Positions 37,738-49,575 of a DNA stretch of 64,000 nucleotides are shown one piece after another (the first letter of the stretch is position 1; each line of letters starts with the position of its first letter). The translations under genes were made by a program, and so were the position numbers. The notes under the pieces were generated by a model. The model was not told the DNA's origin, did not search any database, and saw only the letters and a list, made by a program, of their open reading frames with translations. Origin of the DNA: Hibiscus mutabilis (taxonomy: Eukaryota; Streptophyta; Magnoliopsida; Malvales; Malvaceae); contig CM033725.1 in NCBI GenBank assembly GCA_019671005.1, forward strand, positions 32,887,338-32,951,337, given 5' to 3'.

Positions 37738-39284
37738 ATGCACCTAATTGGATTAGTTAAAACTAGGTAATGGACTGCTCAAATGGTGAATTGGAAGTAT
37801 AATATAGATCAAATTGAATTTAACATGATAATGCCCTGTTTTAAACACATTGCTAGGTGAATTAGACTGACTTAGACATATAAGAACATGAAAATAAGTT
37901 GAATTGCCATGTTAGAACCTTGTGTAGATGAGTTGTGAAGCTAGAAACTCAACCTAGTGTAATCTGCCCAAAATACTCTGTTCTGGGCAGTAACTTTGAA
38001 AAATCACCATAAATTGTATATAAGGAATTTAAGGCTGAATTTTTTATGGACAATGCCTTGATATGTCTAAATTCATTAGGAGAAAACAGAACTGAATTCT
38101 GGATTGTAGAATGAATTGTAAAGAAGAAACACTAGGGACAGTGCAAACTGTCCAGTGTTGTAAATTGCCCTGTCTTTAAGTTAAAAACTGTATTAATTGG
38201 CAAAGAAATAAAATGTAAGGCCTATATGGTTAGAAAGACAGTTAAGTTAGCTTTCCAACGGTGTAAACCAATTGAAATTCTGACGTACGGAATGAAAGTT
38301 ATGCATGTTTAAGTGAACAAAGTACATGTTGTCTAGTAACAACAGTTTAGGTAATTGTACACTGTTTTGTGGCAATTTGTAAACTGTTTTGAAAACAGTT
38401 TCGGGACATTGATTTCTGCCCTGTTTTACATGGATTAAAGTATAGACAAGTCTAGTTATGTGTAGTAAAGAATATGTATGAACATGCTACTAGATTTGTA
38501 TATATTGTGTACTAGTAACATTGCCTTGATTGAATGATTATTTGAGCTTGTTTTAACATGAATATACTTGTGCAATGTGTTAGAACCAGGACTGAATTTG
38601 GTGGAGGAGGAAAAGGTGGAACATTCTAAAGATAAGAACAAGGGATTGTGGATCCAAGACTAGCTAAGCTTGGAGTATTGTGAGTGTAGTCTTGCTTAGG
38701 GTTAGGACCTAAGTCCTAACCAAATTTACTTGTTACATTGTTATTATGGAATTGCCATGAAAAGAATCTAATTTAAACTTGGTAAAGTATAAGGGAAGAA
38801 TGGCTAATAGGAAACTTGATTGATTGAGATATGCTTGACATGTATCTTGGCTATGTAAATGATCTATGTGCCTATTGTTTAAACTTGTATGAATCCTTGA
38901 ATGTTCTATTCGAATGCTACTTGATACATTAAGATGATCATGCTTGATATTTGATGACATGAAACATGGATATGTATGTACTTGTTATACTCGAATGATA
39001 TGTGATAAATGAGCTAAGGCTCAAATAGCCTAAGGGCAAATCTTGACCTTGATAACCATTACATAAGAGTGATGTCTTGAATAGTTTGATACACGAATAC
39101 TTGATACATGAACACTGGATACTTGAGAAGCTTGATACTTGAATGAACTTAATATATGAATTCATGATAAGAAATCAAACAAGCCTTGGTTGTTAGTTGG
39201 TCATAGGTAGAAATACATGCCTTAGAGTCTAGAGCTCATTGTGAATTGGGTGGACTACGGTCCAGGGCCAATGCCTCTATTTGG

Positions 39285-39390
39285 CGACAGTAGGAGGGAT
39301 GTGTGTAATGGTCACTTGGCGATAATAGGAGGGATTGACCGGTACTATAAGTACCATCTTGTGGCGACAGTTTGGTTGGCGACTCGAGTA
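39285..39390 (+). repeat. Minisatellite in TEK-C LTR (ggcgacagtagg units)
   Basis: About three to four imperfect units: ggcgacagtaggaggga, ggcgataataggaggga, ggcgacagtttgg, ggcgactcg. Confidence 0.65.
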
Positions 39391-39913
39391 CCTAGACATG
39401 ACTATACACCACTAAATGTATTAAGAAATAAAGAAAACATGACTTGATACTTGAACATGCTTGACTTGTTACTTGAACTTGCTAAACTTGACACTTGACC
39501 ATCTTGACTTGATATTTGAATTAGCTTGACTTGTTACTTGAGCTTACATGCTACATGATACTTAAATGAAAACATGATTGGGGTAATACTTGAGTATGAT
39601 TCTTGACTCGTTGATTTTTGATTGAACATGAAATCAAATAATCTTTCGCTCATTTACCCTTCGAATGATGCTTACCTGGATATCATGATGCTTGTTTCTT
39701 GTGACTTAAGATTCTTGATGATATGCTTGAATTTGGTATGAAATGTATGAATGCTATCGACCATACATGTCTACTTGTTTTCTATCTAGTCTTGTGATGC
39801 TTGCAACCTTAGCTAGGATTCGACCTATGGTACTTAAAGCCTAGCTAGGTTGTCATTGACTTAAAAGAGCTTTTAACTTGAAACTTGAAACTTGCTAGCT
39901 TTAGATGCTACCT

Positions 39914-39934
39914 CACTAAGTACTCTAAGTACTT
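39914..39934 (+). other. CACT plus hairpin in TEK-C LTR
   Basis: CACT is followed by stem AAGTACT (39918-39924), loop CTA and stem AGTACTT (39928-39934). The same architecture lies at 30870-30888 and 51071-51091 with different stem sequences. Confidence 0.75.
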
Positions 39935-41002
39935 GTTACTCTTGTTTTCTATTCTTCCCAAAACCACAGGCTGGAAGAGTTCGTAAAGCTATCTTTCTTG
40001 AGCCTGAAGCAAGACACAAAGAAAAAGCTCGAAGTATGATGTTGTATTTGTTTTTTTACCCTCCTAGTTGGTGGCAATTATATGTGTATATAGATCATAT
40101 TAAGTTCATGCATTTTGATACTTGAAGTTTGTAAATATATGGTCACTATGGTTTGAAGTTGATATGGCTTGAATATCCCATGAATGATATAATCATAGCT
40201 TGTTGAAATGGTGATCTTGTTACTTGAATTACATGACCTTGTTATGTTCAAATGTGATTGAAAATGGAACACTACATGCTAGACCCTTGATAGCCTATTT
40301 GAAGTGACCTTGAGTAGGATTGCTTGTCTTTGTTCGAATAGTATGATCCTGAATACTATCCTTGTTTGTTTTATGTAATGAATTTCTTGTTGAGGTTATT
40401 CATTATTGATGGATAAATTGATCGATTTTACAATAGCATATAGCTTATTCAACTTGTTTGCTCACATGACTTGATTATAGTAAACTTTAAGACCTTGCTT
40501 AGTTAAATGACTTGAAATGGTTATGAGTCCTAGTAAACATGTTAGATCAAGTCTCGGAATGGATTATAGCTACGCAAGCATGGAATAGAAATTGTATGGG
40601 ATGTTTCCATGATTAAGTATGAATTCGAATGCTATGCATGTTTACTTGTATAGGAAGAAACCAACCTTGAAGTGAACTTAATCATGATTTTTGCTCATGT
40701 GTGTTATTCGAATGCTTTTTGTGTACACATGAATGAGTTGAGTTGTAATCAAACTTGTATGTAACTTGCAAAATGAATCTAACAATTTCGAAAACCCATA
40801 TGAATAGGAAGCTTGATCTTGTTGTTATTTCTGTGCTCATTTATGTTTCTTGCTAGATAAGTAACTCATCTTCTAGTGATGAGTGGAAAAATTTTAATTT
40901 GCTTGTAATTTTTTGCCTTCTTGTATCTTTCTTGTGTTCTTATTTTGCTTGTTCTAACACTCATTGACCGGGTTACTCTTAACCCGGGTGAGGGGTGTTA
41001 CA

Positions 41003-41178
41003 TCCCACTTGTGCTTGGTTACCACCGCTATGAACTCCAAGGTGAATCCCATGTTTGGTTCATCCTTGATCTCAAAGTTCTTTTCATGGCAGAATGTCCT
41101 CAAGGCAAAATTTTCTTCATGTTTCTTGCAGATCTCCTCGTTGAAGAAGATCTTGAACGGAATCGATGATGAAGCCAT
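41003..41178 (-). pseudogene. Athila copy 2 third ORF, N-terminal part
   Basis: MASSSIPFKIFFNEEI onward parallels the copy 1 ORF at 18471. The frame is cut after VTKHK, where the TEK-C LTR end joins. Shared residues include FCHEKNFE and KDEPN. No function can be assigned beyond the plant-transposon-protein resemblance. Confidence 0.6.
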
Positions 41179-41456
41179 GAAAACAAGTTGTGGGCTTGAA
41201 CGATTATGAAAATGATGAGGTAGAAAGTGAATCTTTTTCTTTCTTGATAAAGAAGATGAAGAGAAAAGTAAAATGGTTTAACTCCTTGAAACGGCTAAGG
41301 TTTATAGTAGATAAAGGGTAAAAGGTTGAGTGTTTTAAGTGGAGTAATTAATGTGGCCGATTTAAGAGGGAATAATGATGGTTATTTGCGTGTTTGGGAG
41401 AATAAAAAGGGATGATGTGATAATGGTTTGACTGATAAGATAGGGCGGCAAAGTGG

Positions 41457-41507
41457 AGTGATAAGGTGATGTGATTAGGTTGAAATTTAAATTTCAACTT
41501 ATCACTT
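41457..41507. other. Nested palindrome in Athila copy 2
   Basis: Same structure as 18752-18802: a perfect 20-bp palindrome at 41479-41498 with outer arms agtgataag/cttatcact. Confidence 0.8.
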
Positions 41508-41756
41508 GGGTGGCTAAGGTAAATTTCAAAGATAAAAATTTTCACTTTCTTGGGCCGATTTTTAGTAAGCCTTGGGCGGATAGGGTAATTCCTTTCTTTA
41601 CATCTCCAATCGCCCTATGCCAAGTTCGTGCCTTGGCATTTTGCCTGGTATAAAAACTTGCACTTACTCAAAGAAAAACCTTTCAACGCAGCAAGGGAAA
41701 ATTAAAATCAAAACAAAAAAATAAATGAAACATACTAAAAAAGAAAAACTTCTAAC

Positions 41757-44210
41757 CTAATATTTACAAAAATCAAACAATGATGATGATGACCATGGTA
41801 CCTCTGCCAGGAGAATAATCTTCTTGGCATTCGTTTGAGTGCCTTCCAAATCGTGTTTCAATATTTCTGTCTTCAAATATTTAATATCTACTGCTCCATG
41901 AGCATATGGCTTCACAACTTCAAAGGGTCCCGACCATCTAGACTTGAGCTTACTTGGAAACAACTTTAACCTAGAGTTAAATAACAATACACGTTGACCT
42001 ACCTCAAATTGCCTTGGCAATATCCTTTTGTCATGCCAATGTTTTGTCATTTCCTTGTAAAGTCTAGCATTCTCGTAAGCATGCGTTCTGAATTCCTCCA
42101 ACTAATTCAAGTCTAATAACCTCTTTTCTCTAGCAGCCCTCCATGCCATGTCAAGTGTTTTGATTGCCCAATAGGCTCGGTGCCCCATCTCCACTAGTAA
42201 GTGGCATGCCTTCCCAAAAACAAATTATGAATGGGAAGGTTCCCAATGGAGATTTAAAAGCAGTCCTATAATCCTACAATGAGTCATCTAGTCTCAAGGA
42301 CCAGTCCTCCCTTGTTGGATTCACAGTCTTCTCTAAAATGTTCTTAACCTCATTGTTTGAAATCTCCGCATAGCCATTTGTTTGTGGATGGTATGTCGTG
42401 GCAATCCTCTACTGAATTCTATAACTGCACAAAGCTTTAGAGAGTAGATTGCATTTAAAATGGGTACCCTCATCATGAATAATCACTATGGGGGCACCAA
42501 ATCAAGTAAAAATGTGTTTGTGCAAGAATTTGGCTACAGTCTTAGCATTGTTTGTTGGAAAAGCAGTAGCTTCAACCTATTTTGAAACGTAGTCAACAAC
42601 CACAACGATATATAGGTTACCAAATGATGGGGGAAAAGGACCCATGAAGTCTATTCCCCATACATCAAACAAATCTACTAGCATTATGTTTAGAAGTGGT
42701 CATTGGTGTCTGCCAGAGATATCTCTTGTCCACTAGCATCGATCACATGCCTTGGCAAAGTTATGGGCATCTTTGAATAGTGTGGGCCAAAGGAATCCTT
42801 ACTCAGCACTTTGGCAACAGTTTTCATACCAGCAAAGTGACCTCCATATGGTGCTGCATGGCATAATTGCAATATGTTGTGTTGTTCATCTTCTGGCACA
42901 TACCGTCTTATGACTTGGTCATAACACTTTTTAAATAATATTGGCTCGTCCCAATAATATTGCTGAACATTTCGTAGGAAACGTTTCTTGGAATTATATG
43001 CCAGATCCGGTGGCAGGATATTACTTACCAAGTAGTTGACTATGACAACATACCATGGCATGGCATTGACTGTAAGTAAATACTCGTCAAGGAATTCATC
43101 TCTTATGGTAACAGTCTTACCATTTTCAAGGTGATAATCTAGGCGTGATAGGTGGTCAACTACTAAGTTCTCACTGCATTTCTTGTCTCGGATCTCAAGA
43201 TCAAATTCTTGTAGCAGGAGCGTCCGTCGAATCAGTCTCGGCTTGGCATCCTTCTTTGCCAAGAGGTATTTTAATGTTGAATGATTTGTATACACCACAA
43301 CTTTGTTACCAACTGAATAAGATCTGAATTTATCAAATGCAAATACAACCACGAGAAATTGTTTCTAGGTAATGGTGTAATTTAGTTGGGCTTCATTCAA
43401 TGTCCAACTGGCGTAGTAAATGGTATGAAAAACTTTTTCACGTTGTTGTCCCAACACTGCTCTGACGGCATAGTCGCTAGCATCGCACATGAGCTCGAAT
43501 GGCTCATTCCAATATGGTGCCACAACTATAGGGGTATTAATCAACTTCTCCTTAAGTTTCTGAAACGCTCTTAAATTAGAATCATCAAATGCAAAAGTAG
43601 CATTTTGTTATAAAAGCAAGCATAAAGGTTTAGAAATTTTAGAAAAGTCTTTAATGAAACAACAGTAAAAACATGTATGTCCCAAAAAACTTCTAATACC
43701 TTTTAAACTTGTAGGAGGTGGCAATTGCTTGATTACCTCAACTTTTTCTTTGTCAACCTCTAATCCTCTCTTGGTCACCTTGTGCCCGAGAACAATGCCT
43801 TCCTTCACCATGAAGTGGCATTTTTCCCAATTGAAGACCAGGTTTGTGTCAATGCATCTCCTCAAAACTTGCTCCAAACTCTAAAGGCATTCTTCAAATG
43901 TTTTTCCAAACACTGAGAAATAGTCCATGAACATAGTTTTCTCTTGATCTTTCGGAGCTATGGCAATCTTATTATATCTTGAATAACCATCTAGGAAGCA
44001 ATAGAATGCCTTACGTGTCAATCTGTCCAACATTTGATCAATGAAGGGCAATGGAAAACGATCTTTTTGGTGGCATTATTCAGCTTCCTATAATCTAAGC
44101 ACACTCTCCATCCAGTAACAGTTATGGAAGAAACTAGCTTATTGTTGCTATTTTGAACCACGATCATTCCACCTTTCTTTGGCACGCATTGCACTAGGCT
44201 AACCCACAAT
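41757..44210 (-). pseudogene. Athila copy 2 pol: RT, RNase H, integrase
   Basis: RT begins near 44209 with VSLVQCVPKKGGM then VCLDYRKLNNATKK. Internal RT loss occurs around 43900-44020 (the FMDD segment is not readable). RNase H: VVYTNHSTLKYLL (43295). Integrase zinc-binding region: LCHAAPYGGHF (42860), then a shift before the CDRCQR-like segment (42735). The core is readable in another frame as DFMGPFPP (42640) and TYHPQTNGYAE (42390). The integrase C-terminus from 42101 has LLFNSRLKLFP and SRWSGPFEVVKP. Several stops; not functional. Confidence 0.82.
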
Positions 44211-44229
44211 CTATTGAAACTGGGATAGA

Positions 44230-44976
44230 TTATCCCGGCATCAAGCCACTTGAAAATGTTTTTTTAACAACCTCTTTCATGTTCGGGTTAAATGTTCTCT
44301 GGTCTTCAATTTTTTTGCAATGATATTCTTCAAGAATTATTTTGTGCATGCAAATGGTTGGGCTTATTCCTCGGATATCAACTAAGGTCCATCCCAACGC
44401 TTGCTTATAATTGCTTAAAATTTCCAACAATCTTTCCTTCGGATCATTAGTTAGATTAGCAACAATGATCACTGGCAAGGTTGAGTGTTTACCTAAGTAG
44501 GCATACTTGAGATAGTCTGGCAATGATTTTAGTTTCAATTTGGGTGGCTCCTTAATTGATGGTCTAGGTGCCACGATCTCTATGCCAGCCAACTTCAATG
44601 GTCCTGATTGTCCGAAATAGCTTACCTCTTTTAGAGTTGTTCCTTCAATGTCTTCACTTGTTTCTTCAGCACTATCTCGTCCGCTGGCATCATCATCTGC
44701 GTCTTGACATAGTTGTGCCACGTCCACCTTAAAAATGGACTATATCATTTTATCAGCTTGGCATTCCTCAGATTCATCTACCCACTCAAGAGCTTGAAAC
44801 GCATTAAATGTAACATGTTGATCATTCGTGCGCATAGTTAATTCACCTTTATGAACATCAATCAAAGCTCTACCTATGGCAAGGAATTGTCTGTCCAATA
44901 TAATTGGGACATTAACATCTACCTCATAGTTAATTAATCTGGCTTGTGCATTAAGTCTATTGTAGAAGGTCTTCAT
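44230..44976 (-). pseudogene. Athila copy 2 protease tail and RT linker
   Basis: This holds VPIILDRQFLAIGRALIDV (44910-44855), an acidic linker with DDDASGRDS, and GISPTICMHKI (44370). It is parallel to 34815-34230 of copy 1. A TAG at 44739 interrupts it. Its upstream part is fused directly to capsid coding sequence at about 44930. Confidence 0.8.
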
Positions 44977-45660
44977 CTGGGTCTATTTTGGGAATCCATG
45001 CGTGGGACACCTCCTTAACAGGTCCTTAAATCTCTCCCAGGCATCATATAGGGTCACATCATCAGCCTGCCTAAATGTGATGATCTCACTCCTCAACTTG
45101 GCTATGAGTTTAGGTGGCTGGAATCGTAGCAAAAATTTCTTGAATAGATCTCCCTATGAGGTGACAGAACTAGGTGGGAAAGAACTCAACCACGTTTTTG
45201 CTCTATCTCTTAGGGAGAATGTAAACAATTTTAGCTTTACTTTATCCTCCGATACTCCTGGCTGTTGAAATAGTTGGCAAACCTCCATGCATTGCTTCAA
45301 GTGTTGCCTCGGATCTCTAGTAAGTGCTCTAACAAATTGTCCTACATTCAAAAGCGTTTGTATCATTACTAGTTTGAGTTAAAAATTAGGTGTATTTACC
45401 TCAGAACCAATCAGTCCTGTCATCAAATTGTCAATGTTTGGTGCCTAGTGCTCTCTAGTAGGTCTTTCTTCCTCCACATTAACAACTGGGGCAATAGGAG
45501 CTGGTGGTATCCCATTATTATTTGGTGGATTCTCTTTATTGTTTAAGACGCCGTTTTCTCCATTGCCTTGTTGAGCCATCTCTCGATTGTTCTTTTGATT
45601 TTCAGATCGTATAGCCAATCTTCCACCATAGGGTGGTTTCTGGTTATACACCGGTCAAAA
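44935..45660 (-). pseudogene. Athila copy 2 gag remnant
   Basis: Capsid text: MIQTLLNVGQFVRALTRDP, CMEVCQLFQQPGVSEDKVK, DRAKTWLSSFPP, then ERFKDLLRRCPTHGFPK. It ends in a TFYNRLNAQ stretch before the deletion. The leader (NPPNNNGIPPAP) is low complexity. Stops near 45448, 45153 and 44980. Confidence 0.8.
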
Positions 45661-45738
45661 CAAAGAAATAAAATAATAAAAAAAACAAAAATAAAAGAAA
45701 AACAAGTAAAAATTTGAAAACAATAAATTATGTCGCAA

Positions 45739-45756
45739 TCTCCGATAATGGTGCCA
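45739..45756 (-). other. Athila copy 2 primer-binding site (decayed)
   Basis: The minus strand reads TGGCACCATTATCGGAGA, recognisable as the Asp-tRNA site with several C-to-T/G-to-A type changes. The same 13-base spacing to the LTR end is kept. Confidence 0.75.
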
Positions 45757-45769
45757 AAAACATGTCGGT

Positions 45770-47485
45770 TGTGATAACGCTTGGCAAAAGGGTAGAAAAT
45801 GTAATGGAAATATGTAAGAATAATGCCAAGTATGAGTCCTTTTGTGTGCAAGTATACTCAGTCAACAAGTAATACAACAATAAGCTGAGTATCGAATCCG
45901 CAAGGATTGACCAGGAATTTGACTGCTTCAATTATTACTTGTCAAGGAAAATGTTGGATTGATTTTGAAGTGGTTTTAGAAAGTGATTTAAAGAAATAGA
46001 AAGAAAGTAAAACAACATTGGCAAGATGAGTTTTCAAATGATTGATGAGCGTTGGCAAGGGATGCCTAGTTTTCATGCTATTTATGCTAGCCTTAATAAT
46101 GTTCTGCCTTAGAATTATTGCCGAGCAGATTCAAAGATGGAATTGCCTCTGTTGATGGTAATACCCAAAATTAACTATGTTAAACCTCTATATGTCTATA
46201 GTGAAGTTTTTCATTAATTAATTTGATTAAGTTTCAATCTATACTTCTAAGGGGTAGATTCACTTTAGAAGAAGTTCATCTACTTTAACATTTTCTTTTG
46301 AAGCTTCTCTCCTTAGTACCTAGCAACGATCGCTCCCCTCAAGTCTGTTAAGATATTAAGGTGCAATAAGCAAACAATGCCAGCAGTAGCTTGGCAAAGA
46401 ATTTAATAAAAACAGAAGAACATGCTAGATAGGGAAAACAATGCCAAGGTATATGATTTATTAAGAACTAAACATAAAACCAACGTTAAACACAAACATC
46501 CAAAAACCTTTATCGTATCTCAACATCATCATTAATAAAAATAAAAATAACTAGAAGAAAGATAATGGGCTAGAAGGGGGTCCGTTGATGCAGCCCTTCA
46601 ATGGCTCCAAGCTCTTGGTCAAGCTAGTCAAACCACGTCGCTTCTCGGTGCAACATTCCTTTCAATCTGATCGTCAATCTTCGTCCTTTTGAATCAATAA
46701 TCGACCCTCTTTATATAGGCAAACATGGAACGCCTAAGATAAGCCTTGAATTTTGAATTTTGAATGTGCAAGGGATAAGGGATGTGATCATCTTATCCAA
46801 AATTTGAATCCTAGGGCTAACGTGTACAAGGTCCAACGGCTACCTGGAGGGGCATTAGACACCTATTCTATGCCAGCCGAGCTTTGGTAATTTCTGGTCT
46901 ATCACTGCCAACAACAACTTGGCATTCGCTCTAGCATTCCTTCCTTCTGTGTTGCTCTGCTCTGCTCTGCCAAGCCTGTCCTGCTCTGCCAAACTTGTAA
47001 TAGTGCCAACAAAGCAGCCCTTCACACTGGCAAAGCACAAAAATTCCCCATCTCTCTAACTTCTTATGCAAATGTATGAATTTAACAACTAAATGCAACT
47101 AAATGTACTTAAAGGTAAGCAAAGGCATTGTAAAATAAGCTTTAAAATTAGTACTTTTGAGTTAACACCCCCCCAAACCTAGCTCATTACTTGTCCTCAA
47201 GTAATGCAACTAAAAATATAAAATAGAAAAACAATAAAGTACCTTGGCAAAAGTTTGGTTGGAATGCCAACAAGTGCTGGAAAATACAATCTGGCTCTAA
47301 CTCTGTCCTCAGATATCCCAGTGCAGTAATGCCAAGCAGATAAGCAAATTCAAGTGTAGCAATATAACTCTAGTCTAAGGTCATGAATAGTGCACAGAGT
47401 GTAGGCAATATGCATCAAGTTTCCTTTTATTCCCTTAGTCAAATTTACAACCTAAACTTAGAATTTTTATTATTTTTTTCCCTAA
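45770..47485 (-). repeat. Athila copy 2 5' LTR, outer end truncated
   Basis: It is parallel to 62116-63850 of copy 3. It ends TTATCACA at 45770. Homology fades at 47475-47485 at the junction with TEK-D. It carries many TGCCA/TGGCA pentamers. Confidence 0.8.
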
Positions 47486-49195
47486 AAACTGCAAGAAGAA
47501 ACATCTAATTGCTTTTCAATGCGTACAATGTTATGATTATATATAAGTTCGATGGATTTTGATGACCTCGAGGTCTTCTTATGTGTGCTTAGGAGAATGT
47601 TATATCAATTTAGAAGGTTTCCCGATGTTGTATAGTGGTTAGTACATGGTGAACTATTAAGAGCAATAGTTTGTACCAAACTTTGGCCGCATGTTTTGGT
47701 AGACAGTGTGGAGTTGTGTGTTTAAGATATAGTGATAAGTGGTTGACATGCCATTAGTTGGGAGTCGAACATTGAGTTCTTTAGGGTTGTTGTGATGCTT
47801 TGATTTTTTGTAGTGGGAGTTAAATAGATGACCATGGATCTTGTAAATGATTGAGAGCGCATAATTTCGATGGGATTTCTTTGAGTAAAGATATAGTCCT
47901 TGGTATGTACCGTTTGATATTTTCGAAAAAGGTGAGATCCAGATAAAAAGTCAGCTTGTCTTGTTGTGGGTTGGGTTGTACGAAACTAAAGTGTGTACAT
48001 ACTACATTTTGGTACGAGATTCGAGGTTTATGATGGAGCCTTATCCCTTGGTGGGATTTCTATTCTATGATAAATTCGAGTGATGGTACAGATGACATGT
48101 TTTTGAGACACGCTATAGTTTAGAGTGTAAGCCCCATGCGTAAACCGAGTTATGTGAGCTACTTTAGTTGCCAATGTGAGTTATCATGCTGAGTATAAGG
48201 TAAGTGCTTGAGGTGAGTCGAGAAGCTGTTTATTTTCAGAAGTCTTACACCGGACAAGCAACGATTTTGGTAAGGGATGCCATCCGAGTTAGAGTCTCCT
48301 TCAGAGAGTTGTCACGTGATGGACCGTTTCATTTTGGTTACAACGATTTTGTAACCTCCTGTCCTTTTAGATCGTATGGAGTTGTGGAAAGACTTTGTTG
48401 TGCAACAATCTTTTGGGCTCTATAGTGTAAGTTAGGTTTCTTAGATGACGTATTCGTGTGACAATTTTATTGGGGTACCGTTGGGTTTTACTTATCGTCT
48501 GAAATGTACCGAACGAAAATGAATTCCTTCTAAGAGAAAGAATCAGTTGAGATTATATCTGTACCGATAGAAGATAAGGGTTATATTGATAAGTGTTGAG
48601 ATCAGAGTAGCGTAGCGGGAAATCTTTGAGAATGTTGAAGAGTTATAAGAGTTTGAAAATCTTCGTTGAGTTATGAATACAAATTTTGAGGACGAAATTT
48701 CTTTTAAGAAGTAGAGAGTTGTAACAACCCATTTCTCGGGTTAGTGAATTGGGCCTCGAGACTGGGTTATGGGGCTTTATCTTGGAAGTTATGTAAGGGT
48801 CTTTAGGTTTGGGCCCATTATTTTGAAAGATAAGGGTTTAACTTTTAAATAAGATTGTGGATGGAGAAGATATTATGAGGAGAGAGAAGAAAGAAAAAAA
48901 GGAAAAAAGTGGATAGTGGGTGAAAGATAGAGAAAATAGGAGAAAAGTTGAGGAATGATATTTCAAACTTCGACCTACGAAGATCTAGCCGTCCGTTGTT
49001 GACACCTCTACCACCATTGTGTTCATCTTGCCAAGACGAGTTCGTCGGTACCAGCGGCGTCGCCATCGGAGCTGCCGTCGGAGAAGGTGAGAGAGATGAA
49101 GTTTTGAGTTTTCTAGTTGAGGAGGTTAGAGTGCTCAAATTGAGAAACGAAGGCCACCACCGTGATTAGAGGTCAGAAAATAGTCGTTCTGGGTA

Positions 49196-49575
49196 TTGAC
49201 CGTCGCCGTTCGGCGCACGCACCGTCGTATGCGTGTAGGCATCGTCTGGCCGGCCAGGCTGTTATAACAGCTGGGCTCAAGTTGTTGGGTCGAGCCTTTT
49301 GAGTCGAGCTGCCAGCCAAGCCCAAGCCGCCAATGAGCCGGTCTAGTAAGCCAACCTTCGAGTCGAGCTGAGCCGCCAATCGCCAAGCCGAGACGCCATC
49401 GTTGACCACCGTCGCGCCTCTATTGGCCGTCGCCGTTGTTGACCGGCGTTAACCGTTGACCGATGTTGATTATTTTCATGGGACCCTATTCTAGGGTTTC
49501 TCGATGTTTTGGATCCAATGGCACAGTCCGTTTCGCCAAATTCAAACTCAGTAAGCTGTTTTTACGCGTTTGACC
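49196..49575 (+). promoter_or_regulatory. W-box cluster in TEK-D LTR
   Basis: Five TTGACC words on the plus strand lie at 49196, 49402, 49439, 49456 and 49570. TTGAC(C/T) is the core bound by WRKY factors. Binding is inferred, not shown. Confidence 0.55.

Larger units (their letters stand above)
37738..41002 (+). mobile_element. TEK-C: LTR of a Tekay-like family, 5' end missing
   Basis: It ends with GGGGTGTTACA at 41002, directly followed by Athila copy 2 third-ORF sequence. Landmarks (aagccttggttg, catgcc.tagagtc, ggactacggtcc) follow the TEK-A LTR landmarks at 21510-21595 in the same order. Placing them in register suggests that roughly 280 bp of the LTR start is lost at 37738. No primer site or internal region follows. 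Confidence 0.7.
41003..47485 (-). mobile_element. Athila-like Gypsy retrotransposon copy 2
   Basis: It runs right to left: 5' LTR (45770 to about 47485), primer site, gag, protease tail, RT, RNase H, integrase and the beginning of the third ORF, cut at 41003 by TEK-C. It keeps the integrase zinc-binding and core region that copy 1 lost, but has an internal deletion of about 1.4 kb between capsid and protease. Confidence 0.85.

Noticed and set aside
17590..47485. Endogenous pararetrovirus or envelope-carrying virus
   Set aside because: Domain order and motifs are those of plant Gypsy elements. The third ORF of Athila resembles a plant transposon protein, and I could see no envelope hallmark.
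47486..48719. Chromodomain in TEK-D
   Set aside because: The position would fit, but no aromatic-cage pattern could be read in any plus-strand frame.
48948..49169. Possible exon in the GC-rich stretch
   Set aside because: It lies within a complete LTR, has no domain and no splice-linked partner, and the open frame is explained by GC content.
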